Source: Coniochaeta sp. PMI_546 (lineage: Eukaryota > Ascomycota > Sordariomycetes > Coniochaetales > Coniochaetaceae). Taken from it: DNA of 64,000 bases. Location: contig MU271150.1 in the NCBI GenBank assembly GCA_021432605.1, positions 1,426,001 to 1,490,000 of the forward strand. Reading direction: 5' to 3'. Under the pieces are notes generated by a model. It was not told the DNA's origin. It saw nothing but the letters and a program-made list of their open reading frames with translations, and ran no database searches. Of this stretch, positions 12,858 to 26,800 are shown piece by piece (within the stretch, counting starts at the first letter, position 1; every line of letters starts with the position of its first letter). The position numbers and the translations under genes were made by a program.

Positions 12858-14493
12858 AATCTCATTTTCGTTCTCTTATACATTGTACCAACAGACAAAC
12901 AATTTCTTTTCTCTTTTATCTTTCGTCAGCATCCTCCATCACGGCGGCTGACGACTGCTTCACAACCACACTCACTTGAGTTGGCTATGTACTCCAACCA
13001 CAAGCCATGTACACGAATTAACGGCCTGCGGTAGAGACACATAATGCTTGATCTAATGTAATGATAAATGCGGGTTCTGGTTTATGTTGGGAAACACCTC
13101 TTTTCCAATCCGGGGGAAACCAAACGACCCGAGACGGAAAGCATTGTCTAAAAAAGATACCTGTTGGGAACGGCGTACTGGAGAAGTACTTTTTCTCTCT
13201 CGGTCTTTTTTTTTCAAATTGGAAACAAGGCGAAATACGTTATGGAAACAAATAGCAAGGAGTTTCGGGCTGACGCAAATGATCGAAAGCGATCAAAATG
13301 TATTTCTCTCTCTCTCTTTCTTACTCAGACTCAGGATGATAGTGTGAGGAGAGAAAACCCGTACCGGAAAGGATGTCGGGAGCGAAGCACATATCAATAA
13401 CATATATACCTGTATTACCTTTTCCAAAAGTTCCTATTTGAGCTCAAGTTGACGCAGCAGTTCAATTTGCGTTTGACCCGGTTACAACGTGAAGTTTGAC
13501 GGTGATTGGAGCGAACCTTACACCGACAGGGGCCATGCTTAATCTAAAACACGGACCGACAGAACGGTTGTTGTCGTTGCTTTATGGTTTATTTCATATA
13601 CCGGAAGATCTCCCATTCGTTCCTTGGATATTGGCCGCCAGAAGTTGGTGTGAATAGCCGTGAATCAAGAAGGAGGAAGACCAACTGCACCCATGCGCCG
13701 AGCGCTCGTTGAGGCAGGTACTAAGTCCAGGGCGTTTTTCTTTATCTTGACGCCAGGCCGTTGCAGCGCCAGTAATGTGCCGGGATGGCGCGCAAGTGGA
13801 CGCCATGTTTTGTAGCCTGTGTCGACTTAGCCTTCACGTGCGTCAGGCATCATGCTGGTTGCTTCTCGCGCTTTATCGGCTTCAAGGCTTGGTGTGGTGT
13901 TTGGCGGGGCCACACCATCTCGTCGAGAACGAATTACAAAAGCGTCACGAAACACCTATGGATTGATCAAAGTTGCAGATATAATGATATATATGTATTG
14001 TTGTTGACCTTGACTTAGTATAATTACGTCGACGCCGTGAGCCCCGGTGGTCTCATCAGCGTCGGATTACCGAAACAGACGCTCAAATCCACTTCTGTGC
14101 GCCGGACCTTCCATCCGCGTCATATGTTGCCTTGTTGTAACCGCCGTCCATCCGCCGCACAGGTGTCTTCCATGCGAACTACCATACCGAGAGACTGCTA
14201 TTGTCTCTCCCAAGCCAAGTGAGAGAGCACCAGAGATACCCGGAGCCCATGTGATAGTAACAAAAAGCCCAAGTAGTAAACCACACAGTCCAGTGCTGTG
14301 CCAACTTTGAAGCCTGTCGATTTACTGTCTGAGCAACGTCTGCAAATTTCGGCGTCCTGGCTTGGCTCGACTCTTGAAAGTCTGATGGATACTTCCTCCT
14401 CCACTTCACGACGACCACAGAATTGAAACGGGGTATTGTTTGAAAATAAGGAAAAAAAGAGGCGAGAGGTTATAGTCGGAATGTGTGGGCGGA
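12858..14493. other. Convergent 3' intergenic region
   Basis: This lies between the tail-to-tail homeobox and MAPKKK genes. It holds their 3' UTRs, a short CT tract near 13300 and T-rich runs near 13205. No gene was seen. Confidence 0.6.
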
Positions 14494-17400
14494 TTATAAG
14501 TAGAAGCCGTCACCCTTACTAGAAACCGAGCTCGTATTCGGCGTCGACTGCGTCGAACTCGTTTCACTCGGAGTAGACGGTTCGACGACCCTATTCCGGA
14601 TCGTCATGATCCACTCGTGCTGGAGCAGCTCAATCGCCGTGGCTCTTTTCTTGGAGTCGCGGACGAAGCAGCGCTTGAGGAAGTCGATGCCCTGCGGGCT
14701 GAGCTGGTCAGGAGTCGGCAGTGGTGGTGGATTGCCTTGAGCGATGTTGTACATGATGGCCCATTCGTTGTCCAGATTGGCCCATGGCCGTCGGCCAGTT
14801 GCCATCTCGAGGATGACGCAACCGAGTGACCACACGTCGACGGCGCCGAAGTGTCCAGGGTTCTCGCCCTTGATAACCTCTGGTGACATGTACATGGGTG
14901 TTCCGGTCATTGACTTGTTTGGCTTGGTGCTGGTGAGATCTTGGACGAGAGTGCGACCCTGCCGCGCAATGACTTTGGCTGCGCCGAAATCGACGTATTT
15001 GATGATGCCGTTATGGTCGAGGAGGATATCTGATAATGTTAGTGAGAACTTGTGCGAAGGCATGTTATTTAGAGGAAAGTAAAGACTTACTCTCTGGCTT
15101 GATGTCGCGATGAGCAATTTTCACCTCGTGAAGATATGCTAGACCCTCAAGAAGCTGCAGCGCGTAAACCATAATGACCTGCTCATCCTCGATACGCCCG
15201 TGCTCCAACAAGTTGGCCAAGGAGCCTCCAGAACAAAACTCCATGAATATGTACACACGATCTCGATGGACTTCGATTCCGTAGTACGACACGACGTTGG
15301 GGTGGTCGATAGACTCCAACACGCGCATCTCGTCCCGAATCTGTCCAGCAATAGTGGGTATCAACTTGGGATCCTGGAGACGGATCTCCTTTACAGCCAT
15401 CAAATGGCCGGTGTCCAGGTTCATAGCAGCATAGACATTACCGAAAGTACCTCCGCCGACAAAGTGACCCTGCTGCCACCTCATGGTGAAGTTGTTGGCA
15501 GTCGATGACAGCCAAGCCAGCGATCGGTCGACCTCGTTCGAGGCTTCCAGGACACGTCCTAAAGCCGACCGCTCCAGCAAGATCTCTTTCCTCAGTTCAT
15601 CGACCTTGGCAATTTCCTCCAAACGATGCTCGGTCACGCACTTGGCAGCATCACTGTCGTCCATGACTTGTCCCTTATTGAGACGCTTCAGCTGCACCAT
15701 CAAGGCCTCCATTCGCTGCTTCTCGGCCTGTGCAGCTATGCTGGAGCGCGCCCCCATGATGTCAAAGTGTGAGATCAGAAGAGACATGCAACCTGCGACT
15801 TTGGCCCGCAGCCTGGCGTATTCCTCGTCCCCAAGCGCCAGAATATGTCGTCCACGGGTCATGCCCATGGCGAATTCAAGGGCCAACACAGCCCAACGGA
15901 AAGTCTTCCGATCGGAAGCAACACAATCGTCGCAAATGAAGCTCACCCAGTCAAGGGCCAATTTCGTGAGCTTCAAGTTGTTCATCTGCCGTCTATTGCT
16001 GTCCATGTAAAGGAGCGAGCGCTGACCAAACTCAGTGGCAAAGATGAAGCACGTTTGGATAAGATCTTGGCAGTCCAGGCCCTGAGTCTGCCGTCGAATG
16101 ATCTCGACACTCTCCATGAAGGCGTTGGAAAGTTTGTAGGCAACCTTTCGATTCTCCATAAGTCTCTGGTTAACCTTATGCAACGTTGACCGCTGCTCGA
16201 CCACGAGATCGATCTGCATGTCGACGTAGTCTAAGAACGACTTGCGAGCGTTCACTAGACGCGCCTGAGACCCGCCAGCAATGAGCCTCATGTGACCAAG
16301 TCTGAGGTCCAGTGGCTCCTCTCGGATAGTAAGATCGATCTTATCTCCAAACCAATGCGGCGCATCCTCCGGCCGTAAGAGAAGCACGTATGGATCACTT
16401 GGATCCTCCATAGGGGTCTCGTATGAGTAAGTGCCCATAAGCATCTGTATGTCCTCGGGCCGGTCACGCAGAGACGGAGAGGCTATCAGGATCACCCCTT
16501 CCTTTTCGAGTGCTCCTGTGTGGATCTGGAAATGCCCGGTCTCGACAAGCCTTTCGTAGAGCTCCTGCAGCTTCTCTGGCCCGAAGGCAATGGTAAAGTC
16601 GCAAGCATTCTCGTAGTTATCGCTAAGCATCCTCGAGAATCGTTGTAACATTCTCTGCCTCACCCGCACGGAGTCGAGGATCTGTTTGTATCGCTTTGTC
16701 ATCTCGGCAACGCTTTCCTTCGGCTTCCGCTGCAGCTCCCTCTCGAAAGTCTGGCTGAGTCGGTTCAGAGCTTTGTATGTGAGAGAACTGAATTGCTCCG
16801 CAACCTCTACATCGCCGTGCTGGAGATACCTGCCAATCTCGTTGGCGAAATCCCATTCCTGGAACAGGAGCTCCGCCTCCTTGAAGGTATTCTTGTTGCC
16901 GCTGAGCTTCCAGTTGAGCATCTTGAAGTAGTACTTAAGTGCATCAAGAATGACCTGGTCGAAGTTCTCATCAATGCAAGGAGGCAAGTCCCAGCCAGGC
17001 TCCGGCTGGGAGATCATCAAATACTCCTGCTTGATCTTGATGGCGAGGTTCAGCAGCACCTGAAACTGTGTGATCATCTGATCTTGCATCATGAGGTTCT
17101 GCTGAGCCGAGTCCTTCATTTTCTTGGCATACGCAAGTCGCACCTTGACGACTTCTTCAATAAGCCGCGAAGGGAAGCTGATAAGCGTAAGGAGCTCCTC
17201 GATATAGGGAGGTAGGTGACGGGTCGCGAAGGCGTGGGCATTGAGGATGAGGCTCTCCTTTGCTTTCATGATGACACGAGAGATGCCATATAACATACTC
17301 CTCTTACGTAGGTTCTGCCTGTCTTCTTCGGGGTCGTCATGGAGAGATTTGAGCCCCTCCTCTTTCATGAGCCTGTCCAAGAAAGAGGACTCGTCGCTGA

Positions 17401-18673
17401 GGCCGTTGCCGTTGGGTGACTGGTCCTTCGACCGCCGAAAGTCCAGATCATCATTGCCGACCCATTTCTTGAGGATTGAGAGCTCCGTGTTGATCATTTC
17501 GTTGATATTGTACCAGGATATGACAGCGTCGCAAGTCTCCCTAAAGGCATCGGAGTCGGCCAGTTTGTGATGGGCGATGAGTGTTGTTCTCGAGGGGTAC
17601 AGGCCTTCGACCTTTTCGATCTTCGCCACCACGTCGCGCACCTGCTCGACAGGTGGCTTCCCCGCTTCGCTCTCACCAGCGATCGAGAAGTTGATGATCT
17701 CACCAATCAAGCTATCCAGATTGCCTCGAGCGTCTTCGATCATCCTTCGTTGCACGGGCAGATGCCGGCCACATATCTTTGAACGAAGCCCAATCCATAT
17801 CTCGGCTTTCTGCGCGTTTTTTCCTAGCTGTTCTTCAGAGGAGCCAATCAGTCGCTTCTTCTCTTGTCTGACAACGTCGCCGGTAAGTACAGCTTCTAGC
17901 ATCCCGTGCCATTCAAGCCGTTCTCTGTTCTGAGGATCTTTGAGATCTTCGTCGGTCGGCTGCAAATGCTCGCTGTTGGTGAAGAGGTTGGTCTCTTGAT
18001 CGAGGCCGTCAAAGGGAACTTCCGAAGATGGTGTTTCACCCTCGGAATCGGAGTCGAACTGCTCGCCAGACGCATAAGGGTCGACGAAGTATTCATTGTT
18101 GTGATCCTGTTGACGTAACCTCCGCACATATTCTCTCTCTTGGGCGCGAAAGGTGGACGTTCCTATCGGTCGGGGTCTCGAACCATCACGAGCGTGCGGG
18201 CCGGTCATGAAAGAGCCCTGGTTTGCCTGACCGGGCCGGCGCTGGGTATATGGTTGATATGTGTTTGAGGGTGTTCTTGCCGGAGCTGTCGGGCGCTGAG
18301 GCGGACCTCGTGGTGTGCCGTTTGTGTAAGACATACTAGCGGGATCTGTGGCAGTTCGATGTCGAGTAGTGCCGTTGGCGTGCGGAGGAGCAACAAGAGA
18401 GGTCATGGACCCGGAATGCGTGGCTACCTCGGCATACCGGTTGAGCGAACCCAGTCCATCTTGCTGTTCCAAGCCCGTATGATCAGAATCGGCAGGAAAG
18501 TCTCCGGAGGACACCGACTCGTCGGACCCGGTAGTCACTGGCTGGGGTCGTGCGCCTCCGTAACTTGCGACATTTGCACTACCATTTAGTGTTGGCTTGT
18601 CGTTGTCCAGTCGCAATAGCTCATCATCATCGCGTGTGAAGCGAACGGCTCTCGGCGAGGTCTCTGTGGCCAT
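14494..18673 (-). CDS. os-4: MAP kinase kinase kinase of the HOG pathway (Ssk2/SskB/Os-4 type)
   Basis: Two exons on the minus strand, 18673-15091 and 15029-14494, with a 61-bp intron (GTAAGT to CAG), encode 1372 residues, the usual length of this family. The N-terminal ~1060 residues form the regulatory region that in Ssk2/Os-4 proteins binds the response regulator (RRG-1/Ssk1). The kinase domain starts near 1064 with a glycine loop GGGTFGNVY and an ATP lysine in MAVKEI. The intron splits the catalytic loop, and splicing restores HRDIKPENILLD. DFG is at about 1208, followed by the GTPMYMSPEV activation segment. Established role: it phosphorylates the Pbs2/Os-5 MAPKK in response to osmotic stress, and its loss in Neurospora gives osmotic sensitivity and phenylpyrrole resistance. 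The symbol follows Neurospora usage. Confidence 0.95.
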
Positions 18674-20172
18674 GTCGGGCAGCTTTTAGTGCGAGATTCC
18701 GAAGAGCAGTACTTGCGCGGCCAGCATCGGAAGGCCAATTGGCGAAGCAAGCAGGCAACATGAACAATGCCTCGTCTGCTCTTCCGATGAGTCCCACGGA
18801 TGAGGCAAGATCCACGCCTGAATAAATGCTGGCGGAGATTTGACGGTATGATGGGTAGACTTGGGCGAGGTCAGCAGCTGATGAAGACGTGTCAGGTGTG
18901 CCCCTGGGGCTACGCCTCCTTTGCCGGGTTCGTAATATTGGGACTCATAAAGTTCAGGTGTTTGAAAGATCGGACAGGTTGATTCTTTAGGTTTTGTCGG
19001 GTGCTAGGGAAGTGTCCGCGTGGCGAAAACTACCTAGACTTGGTGAAAGTATGGATGTTTTGTCGAAAGCGGGATTGGAGATGGACCCGGCCGAAATGGC
19101 AGGAAGTTGATGCCGTCCACCTTTGCGGAGAGCTCAGACCAGGTCCACGGCTTCTTACTGGTCAGCCAGGCGGCTTGTCTCCGAATGGATTCAATGGCCA
19201 GCTGCTTTCTCCGCAATCTTTGGTTGATAACTCTGACTCTGCGTACTGATAGAGAAACACCGAATAATGTCACGAGTTTTGCAGTCTATCACAAGCAGAA
19301 AACATATTTATTCAGATCATTTGCTCCTTTTCACCTATGAAGTTTATAGGAGCAAACCTCCCGGAGCGGCAGTTGTTGCCGATTGAAGCATTTTTTTTTC
19401 TTGATAGACTCCCCCCAATCTGATGCGCCTTAAGCGGGGAGCTTTGAAGATCTGACTTCTGCAGGCGCATCGAACAAGGTGGCGACTGACCATTGATAAT
19501 AAGTATGACTGCAGCCAAAAACTGTCCATAAATCAGCCATGGATTGGTCCTCGAACGTGTTTCATGTTTTTCTACCTCATCTTCCGCTAAATTCGTCGTG
19601 AGTGTCGTCTTTGGTGGTCTTTCGCAGATGTCTTGATAGCACACCTGTTTGCTTGAACGAGACGGGAAAATGGCTTGAAGATCATTTTGGGGGTTGCTGC
19701 ACTGAAAGAACCTCCTTTGCTACGTGGAAGCTCCACCCTCGATCGAGATCCATGATCTGAAGTTGACGCGGGGCCACAGACACGGCCCCAGGTTGGTTGA
19801 TCTGCGACGCCAAGAGAATGCTGTTAGCGTGAAACTGCATCAAAAGGATCCAAGCTTTCACAGCCACGCACCACCCGTTTTGCCAACTGTGGCGCGAGCT
19901 TCAGCCACATAGGAGATCAAGACCCACAGTCGCGTCTCTGCCAGCTGGCCGCGACGCGTGACGCAGACACCTTAGCTATGCCATTTTGTAAATGGGATTA
20001 ATGGGATGCGTCTCGTCAGTGGCTTGTCCACACCCGTCCCAACCTCAAACTCTATGCCGAGCCCTCCAAATGCTGGCAAGGTATTCTCTTCACTTGTCAT
20101 GATGATTCTCTAGAAATCCTGCCAGTGTTCAGTCTTATAGATGGCCACTTTGTATTCGACCTTTACATCACT
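18674..20172. promoter_or_regulatory. Divergent promoter region, MAPKKK and SLD3
   Basis: This 1.5-kb region lies between the divergent start codons of the MAPKKK and SLD3. It carries an ACGCGT hexamer at 19954-19959, 214 bp before the SLD3 ATG. No coding sequence was supported. Confidence 0.6.
19954..19959. promoter_or_regulatory. MCB-like hexamer (ACGCGT) upstream of SLD3
   Basis: ACGCGT is the core of the MluI cell-cycle box bound by MBF-type factors at G1/S genes in yeasts. Its position ahead of a replication gene makes sense. About sixteen copies are expected by chance in 64 kb, so the match alone is weak. Confidence 0.35.
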
Positions 20173-23100
20173 ATGTCCTCCCATGTCGGGTTCAACTCCG
20201 ACGCGTCGCGTCCCAGGTCCGGTATACTCACCCCGGTATCCGACGGCTCGTTGAATTCATCGAAGAGGACCGACCCTCAAGATACCTCCGTGTTATCATC
20301 TTCCGGCGCAAGGAAACGAAAGCATGACGAGTCGAATCTACCTATGGAGGAGCTCCTCAAACCTGCTATAGTCATCAAGGTAAGAAAAAAGAAAAAATGC
20401 TACGCTTCGAATGATCTCCATCTGTATCTCACATCCATCCTTTGATAGCCACATCCGTCCGGCATTCACGTGAAGCCATGCATATTGCACCCCCTAATGC
20501 TTCTTCCCCGAGAACATCTGCCACTATCAGCCCTCGATCTCTCCATGCCCCACGGCGACCTCTCCGGATCGCGCTTCTATGAGTCCCGAATCAAAATCCT
20601 AGAACTCGAGGGCCGACTCGGTTCCAACCTCCTCTTAGCCCGGTCAGAGACGAAACGGGTTGTCTATGCCATCGAACGCCAGGATGATGGTCTGTACACT
20701 ATCTGCAAGTTGGGGCCGTGGGCGGACATGGGAGTGCTCGCTCGCTTTGCAACTGTAATAAGCCACCAGCGCCTCCAACCAGGCGAACCAGCGCTTCTGC
20801 CCAATTCGTGTTCACTACCGCTTACGACTCCTCAATTACACAAAGAAAACAAGAGACGAAGACTTGCAATAGAGGAGATACAATCCTTGGTCAAGAAACG
20901 TGCGAGGTCACAGTCGGTGGTCGCAGTGGTACCACAGGGACAGAGCCAGTGTAGCCTTCCAGAGGCTGTTTCTTCAGTAGAGCAAACTCTGCCGAACCAG
21001 GCGTCACCGGATCCTAAGGCGCCCGCGTCACCACAGAATGTACAACTCACGCCTCAGCACCCGTCACAAGAAGCGACTTCGTCACAATTTACGGCAGAAG
21101 GTATTTTTGAAAATATCCGGAACAGCTATGTGGAGGCGCTGTATCATTCGATGGGGTCGCTGGCATATTTCGCCAAGGGTCCCCTATCTCGTGCTCGTGC
21201 GGCTTTCCACTTGGACTGCGAGTCAAACCTCGATATGAATGACTTGATTGACTTCTTGAAGAGTCTGGCTATGACCACCGTGGTCATAGACAAGAAATAC
21301 CGGGAGACGATGCCTGAAATCATTGCGAAAATGAAGACCTATGTCGAGGACTCGGATGATGGCGATACCAAGTCCAAAAAGCGCAAGACCAAGAAGATGA
21401 AGCTCGGCAAGGACGGACTCTATCCCCATGAAGCGGAGCACATCAGTCGTTGGTGGAAAGCGAACAGGCCTCCCGTCTCAGACGAGAAATCTGTCACGCC
21501 AGACGAGGTCAAATACCATATTTCTTGCTTGCGGAGACGCGAGACACAGCTCCAGATGATCATTATCATGGAGATATTGGCGCTAGAACCACTGACCAGG
21601 CCCAGAGACACCGCCGAAGACAATCAATTGCCGGGCATGGAGTCCCAGGCTGGACCATCACTACCGGCGGCAGAACCGGCTGTGAAGAAAAGGAGCAAGC
21701 ACAACTTCCCGGTGCTGCTCGACGTCCATGCCGACCGACTATGCATCTGGCAGTCCACCACCCCAGACGAGATGAAAGCTCTTGTCGAGACCCAAGTACA
21801 CTCCCAGGGGCACGCAGCAGACAAGTCAGAAAGGCCCAACTCGGATCCGCTCAAAGACTTTTGCGTCGACATCATCCTGCCATTGTGAGTATCCCTCCTC
21901 AAGCTGCGCAGAATATGCTTCTCTTGCTGACTGAACCTAGCTTTTCCGCCCGCTTGCCAGATATCTGCGACACTATCAATCGCAAGCTTGGCGGACCGGT
22001 GATAAAACCACCACCCAAGCCAACGCAGGTCAAGCCCGCGAGCCAGCCTAAAGCTAAGCCTGGCGCTCCAGCAAAGAAGCCAACATCATCACGACGGGAT
22101 CGTGAAAAGACTTTGGAGCGAGTCCTATCCAACGAGCGTATGCGCCGCAGCGTCTCGCGCGGGCCGACGAGTGCGCTGGCTCACATGCGATCCGCAAGTG
22201 CCACTACCATCCCGGGCCTCAAACGAGAAGCCAGCGAGCCGCTTCTAGGCATGATACCAAAGCGAGAGCCGCCTGCATCGCTCAAGGAGCAGTCCAGCAA
22301 CATCTTCTCCAGGAGCAGCAGCAGCAGCAGCAGCCTCGTTACAGATGACCAAAAAGCGAGGAAGAAAGCTCAACTCGAAGCAGAGCTGAAGGACGCCATC
22401 TCGGCGCTTAAGAGGCCGAATCGAGCAATGGTAGGCAAGGAGATTGTCGAGGAGACAGAACATCGCCGCGCCTCGACCAGCCTGTCGCAGCTGAAGAAGT
22501 CGAGGAAGCCCGTGCGCGACCCGGCTTTTGGTCGGACGACGGCGTCACCCGCAGTACAGGTCAAGGCGACGCCGGCGAATAACCGTTTTAAAGACGTCAT
22601 TGCCGCCGAGAGCAAGGCGCGGTTGCTGCGCACATTGGAGGAGGAGGAGGAGGTCGTCAAGGATGAACACACCGACGATAACGACAGGATACCGGCCAGC
22701 AGCTCTGTTGTACCGTCGTCCGCTGCACCGCGACGAGCGGCGAGTGCCATTCAGTATTCCTCGCCCGCAGGCAACGCCACGCCCGTTGCGGGCAGTAAAC
22801 TCGTCCACGCTACGCCCGCTCGGCCCACACAGCCCCGGTCTGGCCCGGAAGCCAATCTACCTTTGTCTCCAGTATTAGCAAGAAAAGCCGTCACTCGGAG
22901 ACAGAGTACCCATCTGGCCGTGCCGAGCAGCTCGACACTCGTCGGAGGTTCCTCATCGCCAGGAGAAAAAGCAGGGTCAGCCGCGGGCGGCGTCTTTGAA
23001 ACACCGCTTAAGCCGCGGTCGGCCATGGGCGAAGTTTGCACTCCTGTCCGACCTTTGCGGCTGGTGCCGGGATCCGGGGCTGTGGTCTCGACACCTCAGA

Positions 23101-23258
23101 TAACGCGGATGGCGGTGGATGCTACTCCTGAGGTGGAAAGGGTGGAAGTGACGAAAGTACAGGTCAAGGGGCAGCGGGAGGATACGTTGATATCCGGACA
23201 CGAACCGGTGTCGATATACCAGCAACTGGGCTGGGATGACGATTATGACCTTGATTGA
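20173..23258 (+). CDS. sld3: DNA replication initiation factor Sld3
   Basis: Three exons, 20173-20379, 20449-21884 and 21941-23258, with introns of 69 and 56 bp, encode 986 residues. The ATG at 20173 is the first in a suitable context. The conserved Sld3 domain runs from about residue 299 (LAYFAKGPLSRARAAF) through an ISRWW motif and LRRRETQLQMIIIMEI, and continues across the second junction into FFSARLPDICDTINRKLGG. Joining the exons restores that last block. The C-terminal half is basic, Ser/Pro/Thr-rich and has many TP and SP sites, expected for a CDK target; the protein ends SIYQQLGWDDDYDLD. Known role: with Cdc45 it loads the CMG helicase at origins, and CDK phosphorylation promotes binding to Dpb11. 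A short AGC repeat encoding serines lies near 22316. Confidence 0.92.
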
Positions 23259-23810
23259 ATGAGACACACATGAGCCGAGGCGGCTCTAGAGCTTGAAACA
23301 ACAACAGCATGAGCATCGGAGCTTGGGCACGCATTTGGATTTGCAGAGGGACGGAAAGAAGCGACATGCATTTGCGTCGGAGCTACATTGTTGCACCCTT
23401 TTTGCTATAGGGGTATCGGGCTTTGCATATGCTAGAGACTGCATGGTATGATAGTATAGACATGAAGAGAACAAATATCATCAAGCACTATTTGTACTGA
23501 GTTCCGGAGGCCACCTCCGACTGTTCGTTCCTTTGAGTTTGGTTTGATTACTGTCATTAGTAGCTGAGCCACCCCTGAGCTTTTGCCCCTTTCTCATGAT
23601 ACACGTTGACCTGGCGATATGTACCGATAAATACAAGTTTGTATGCCCTACGCAACTCCAAGTCCCGCACAAGCCGCAAGAGAAGCAAGATACGCCTGAC
23701 CAATACACGCCTAACGCATGATTTCTACCACTGCTTAACCCTCATCAGGTCATCAATTACCTCAACCCCTTCCGAAGCGCAAACTCGCTCTCGAAAAAGA
23801 CAATCAATAC
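23259..23810. other. Convergent 3' intergenic region
   Basis: This tail-to-tail spacer lies between SLD3 and the next minus-strand gene. Only 3' UTR sequence is expected, and no gene was seen. Confidence 0.65.
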
Positions 23811-26800
23811 TCAGAAAAAGCTCTTCTTCCTCTCCTTGCCCTTGCCCTTATCCTGCTCAATCCCCTTGAGGATATCGTCAAACGTGCTCCCGCTCCCAAC
23901 CCGTTGTTGCTGCGCCCCACCTCCCCCTCCCGCCGAGGCCGCAGCAGCAGCAGCGCCCTCGCCAGCACTGTCCTTAGCGAGCTGGCCGAGGTTGCCCGCC
24001 GAACCGCTCCTCGGTACGGGGGAGTGCCGCAGGTCCGACCTGGAGCCTCTGCTGCCCGGCCGAGACCGAGATCTCGACCCGGATCGTCCGCCGTATCCGT
24101 CGCCGCCCGGCATGCCGTCTGGCGGGACGGGGAGGGGCTCGAGGCCCGCGATGCTGGAGCGGTAGGAATGCAGACCGCCCGGCGATCCGGTGCGGGACGA
24201 GGGTGAAGGGTTGCCGATGATGGGTACCAGGCTTGGGGATGAGGGGGCATAAGGCGGCGTGCCGTTGCCTGGTGTGGACGCCACTGGGCTGGAGACCGGA
24301 TCGAGGTCTTGGAAGACTGACCGGGGAGGCTCGAGAGGCGACATCGCTTCGAGGTGATTGGAGATCGACGGGACACGGGTGTGGTTGGGGATCGACGAAG
24401 AACGCGCGTGCGCCGGAGATGCACCAGGGTGGAAACTGGGCGGCTCACGGACGGTCTCCCACTGCTGAGCAGCCAACCAGCAGTGGCTCCTGTGGTAAGT
24501 CGCCTCGACGCTGAACATGACCACATCTGCGGACAGCTCGACGATGTTGTTCCCCCCGGAAACCTCGTACCAAATCTTGCGGACCTCGCCCGCGTCGTCC
24601 ATCCAGGGCAGCCTGCCCTGCGGCGGCTCGCAGAGGAAGTACTCCACCCCCTCGGTGAAGCGGAGCCCAGGGGCGTCGACGACGAGCATTGGGAGCGACT
24701 GGATGACGACGTAGAGGAAGAGCCAGATGCCGATGCGCTGATCGACCATGTCCTGCGGCGAGCTGCCTCTTGCTTCCTTGTGCTCGAACTCCTTGAAGGC
24801 GCTGAGGAAGGGGATCTTGAGCTGGTCGGTGTCGATGTTGCGCGACTTGAGCATGATGAGGAGGAGCTCGTGCGGCGCGATGGACTTGTCGAATTTGGCT
24901 TGTTGCTTGGGGTTTAGCTCGTTGTAGTCCTCGCGGATGGAGGTCATGCTTGGCAGTTTGGGGATGTCGTATGGGATTGGCGGCAGTACCGGAGGTGACG
25001 ATATATCAAACTCGGTGAGCATTTTCCGAAGAGCTGATATCCTTGGATCAACGGATGCTTCGTGTACCATGGCTGGGGATTCGGCCAATCGGGTGGTGTA
25101 GGACTCGCGGTCAACGAGCAGATCGTACAGGGCGCAGAGGTCCGAGTACAAGATCTTCAGACACTGCCTGTTGAGTCCGCTCTCTGAGAAATGGTTCTTC
25201 TTGCTTCTAGCCTTGGGAGGCCAGTTTCCGAACAGGCCCTTGTAGTGCCCAAGCACGAAGCTTCTCATCTTGAGAAAGTACTTCTGCCACTCCTTGAACC
25301 GGACGTGCCTGTACTCCTCATGTGTTGTCGAGCTAGCAATGCCGGCGAAGAGACTCGGGAATTCGAAGGATTCTAGACGAAGGTTGACGTTCTCCTGACG
25401 CCTCACAAGATCCAGATGGGCTCGCTCAAGTCGGCTGCGGGTTTCGCTTGAGACGTTGATGAACAGTGGCGATTTCAAGTCCACAATCGCTTCGTACTTT
25501 CCAACAGCATGTGTAAATCCTTCATTGTACAGTTCCCATGACTTCATTTGCTCACCGAGGATTAGTGCCTCGATCGTCTTCTCTCGACTGTGTCTCACAT
25601 CGGCAAGACCCAGTTGCTCGAGGCAAGAGTTGAAAGCCAAGTCGACGGGCTCTCCAAAGCTTGATCCATCGTAGCTGCTGAAGTCAAACTCCCGAAGCAG
25701 CGCAGCAACCTCAAGGAACGTTCTGAACACCGTCGGATGGCTCTTGGTACCCACCAGTGGTTGTCCCGTCAAGAAAGCGAACAAGTTTCGTACAGCAATC
25801 AACCGTTCAAGATTCGGAGCACCGTTCGGCTGTATGATACCAAGATAGATGTTGGCTTCGTCCGGACTTTCAGCAGCCGCTGCTTGAGCACCGGGGGACG
25901 CATACTGGCGTTGCGCATCTTGAGCCATGAGACTGTTCTGGCCGCCGAAGCTCCGCTCACGGTTTCTACCTCGCAAGCCAGCTGAGGCCATATCTGCTTG
26001 AATCATGTCGTTAAAGACTCGCGAAGTGCTGATGAAGTAAGACCCGATCTTGAAGGATGGGCCTAGCCCGCTCGACTGGGTGCCGAGGAAAACGTAGACA
26101 TTTCCGCTTTCGTGCCACAACTCGGGTACCTGACAATATTAGCGCTCCTCACCCCTGGAGGTTATGAAGGGTATCGTACCTTTTCACCATTCATCAAGAA
26201 AGCAGTATTATATTCAACGTTACTGTCTGGCCCCATAATCCAGGCCCTTGAATTTTTTCCCACATCCTGAGAGCTTGATCTCGACCCACCAAAGAGCCTC
26301 TTCAGCTTCCTGGGGCCCTCTGTATGAGGACTGTCGCCTGTGCTTGAGTTCCTAGAATGCGAACCTATGTCCTGAGGCGCAGGTACAGGCCTCGTAGGGT
26401 CGGTATGACCATTGCGGACGGCCGGGGGCTGCGCAGAGCTGCTGCGAATCCGTGGTGAGGAGGATCCGTCATGGGCGTGGAGCTTGGTCTGTGGTTGGCT
26501 GCTCTCCAGAGAATTACTTCGGGTACGCTCCTTGATCTTCCTGAGATGAGGAGTGGATGCTGGCGGCTCGGCAACTGAGGGGACGGGAGGGATTGTTGCG
26601 GATTTCGGTGGTGATGAGGGCGTCTCGCCGCCGTTGGCGCGCATGTCCGGTGACGACTTCCTAACCTTCCTCAGTATATTCGGTATCGACGCTGTTCGGG
26701 AGTGCTGTTGCTGTTGTGTCGGTAACGTTCGGATAGGTAGGCCCTTTTCTGGGTCGAGAAGGGCTGTGGTCATCGGCGTGTCTGGATAGGTTGCCGGCAG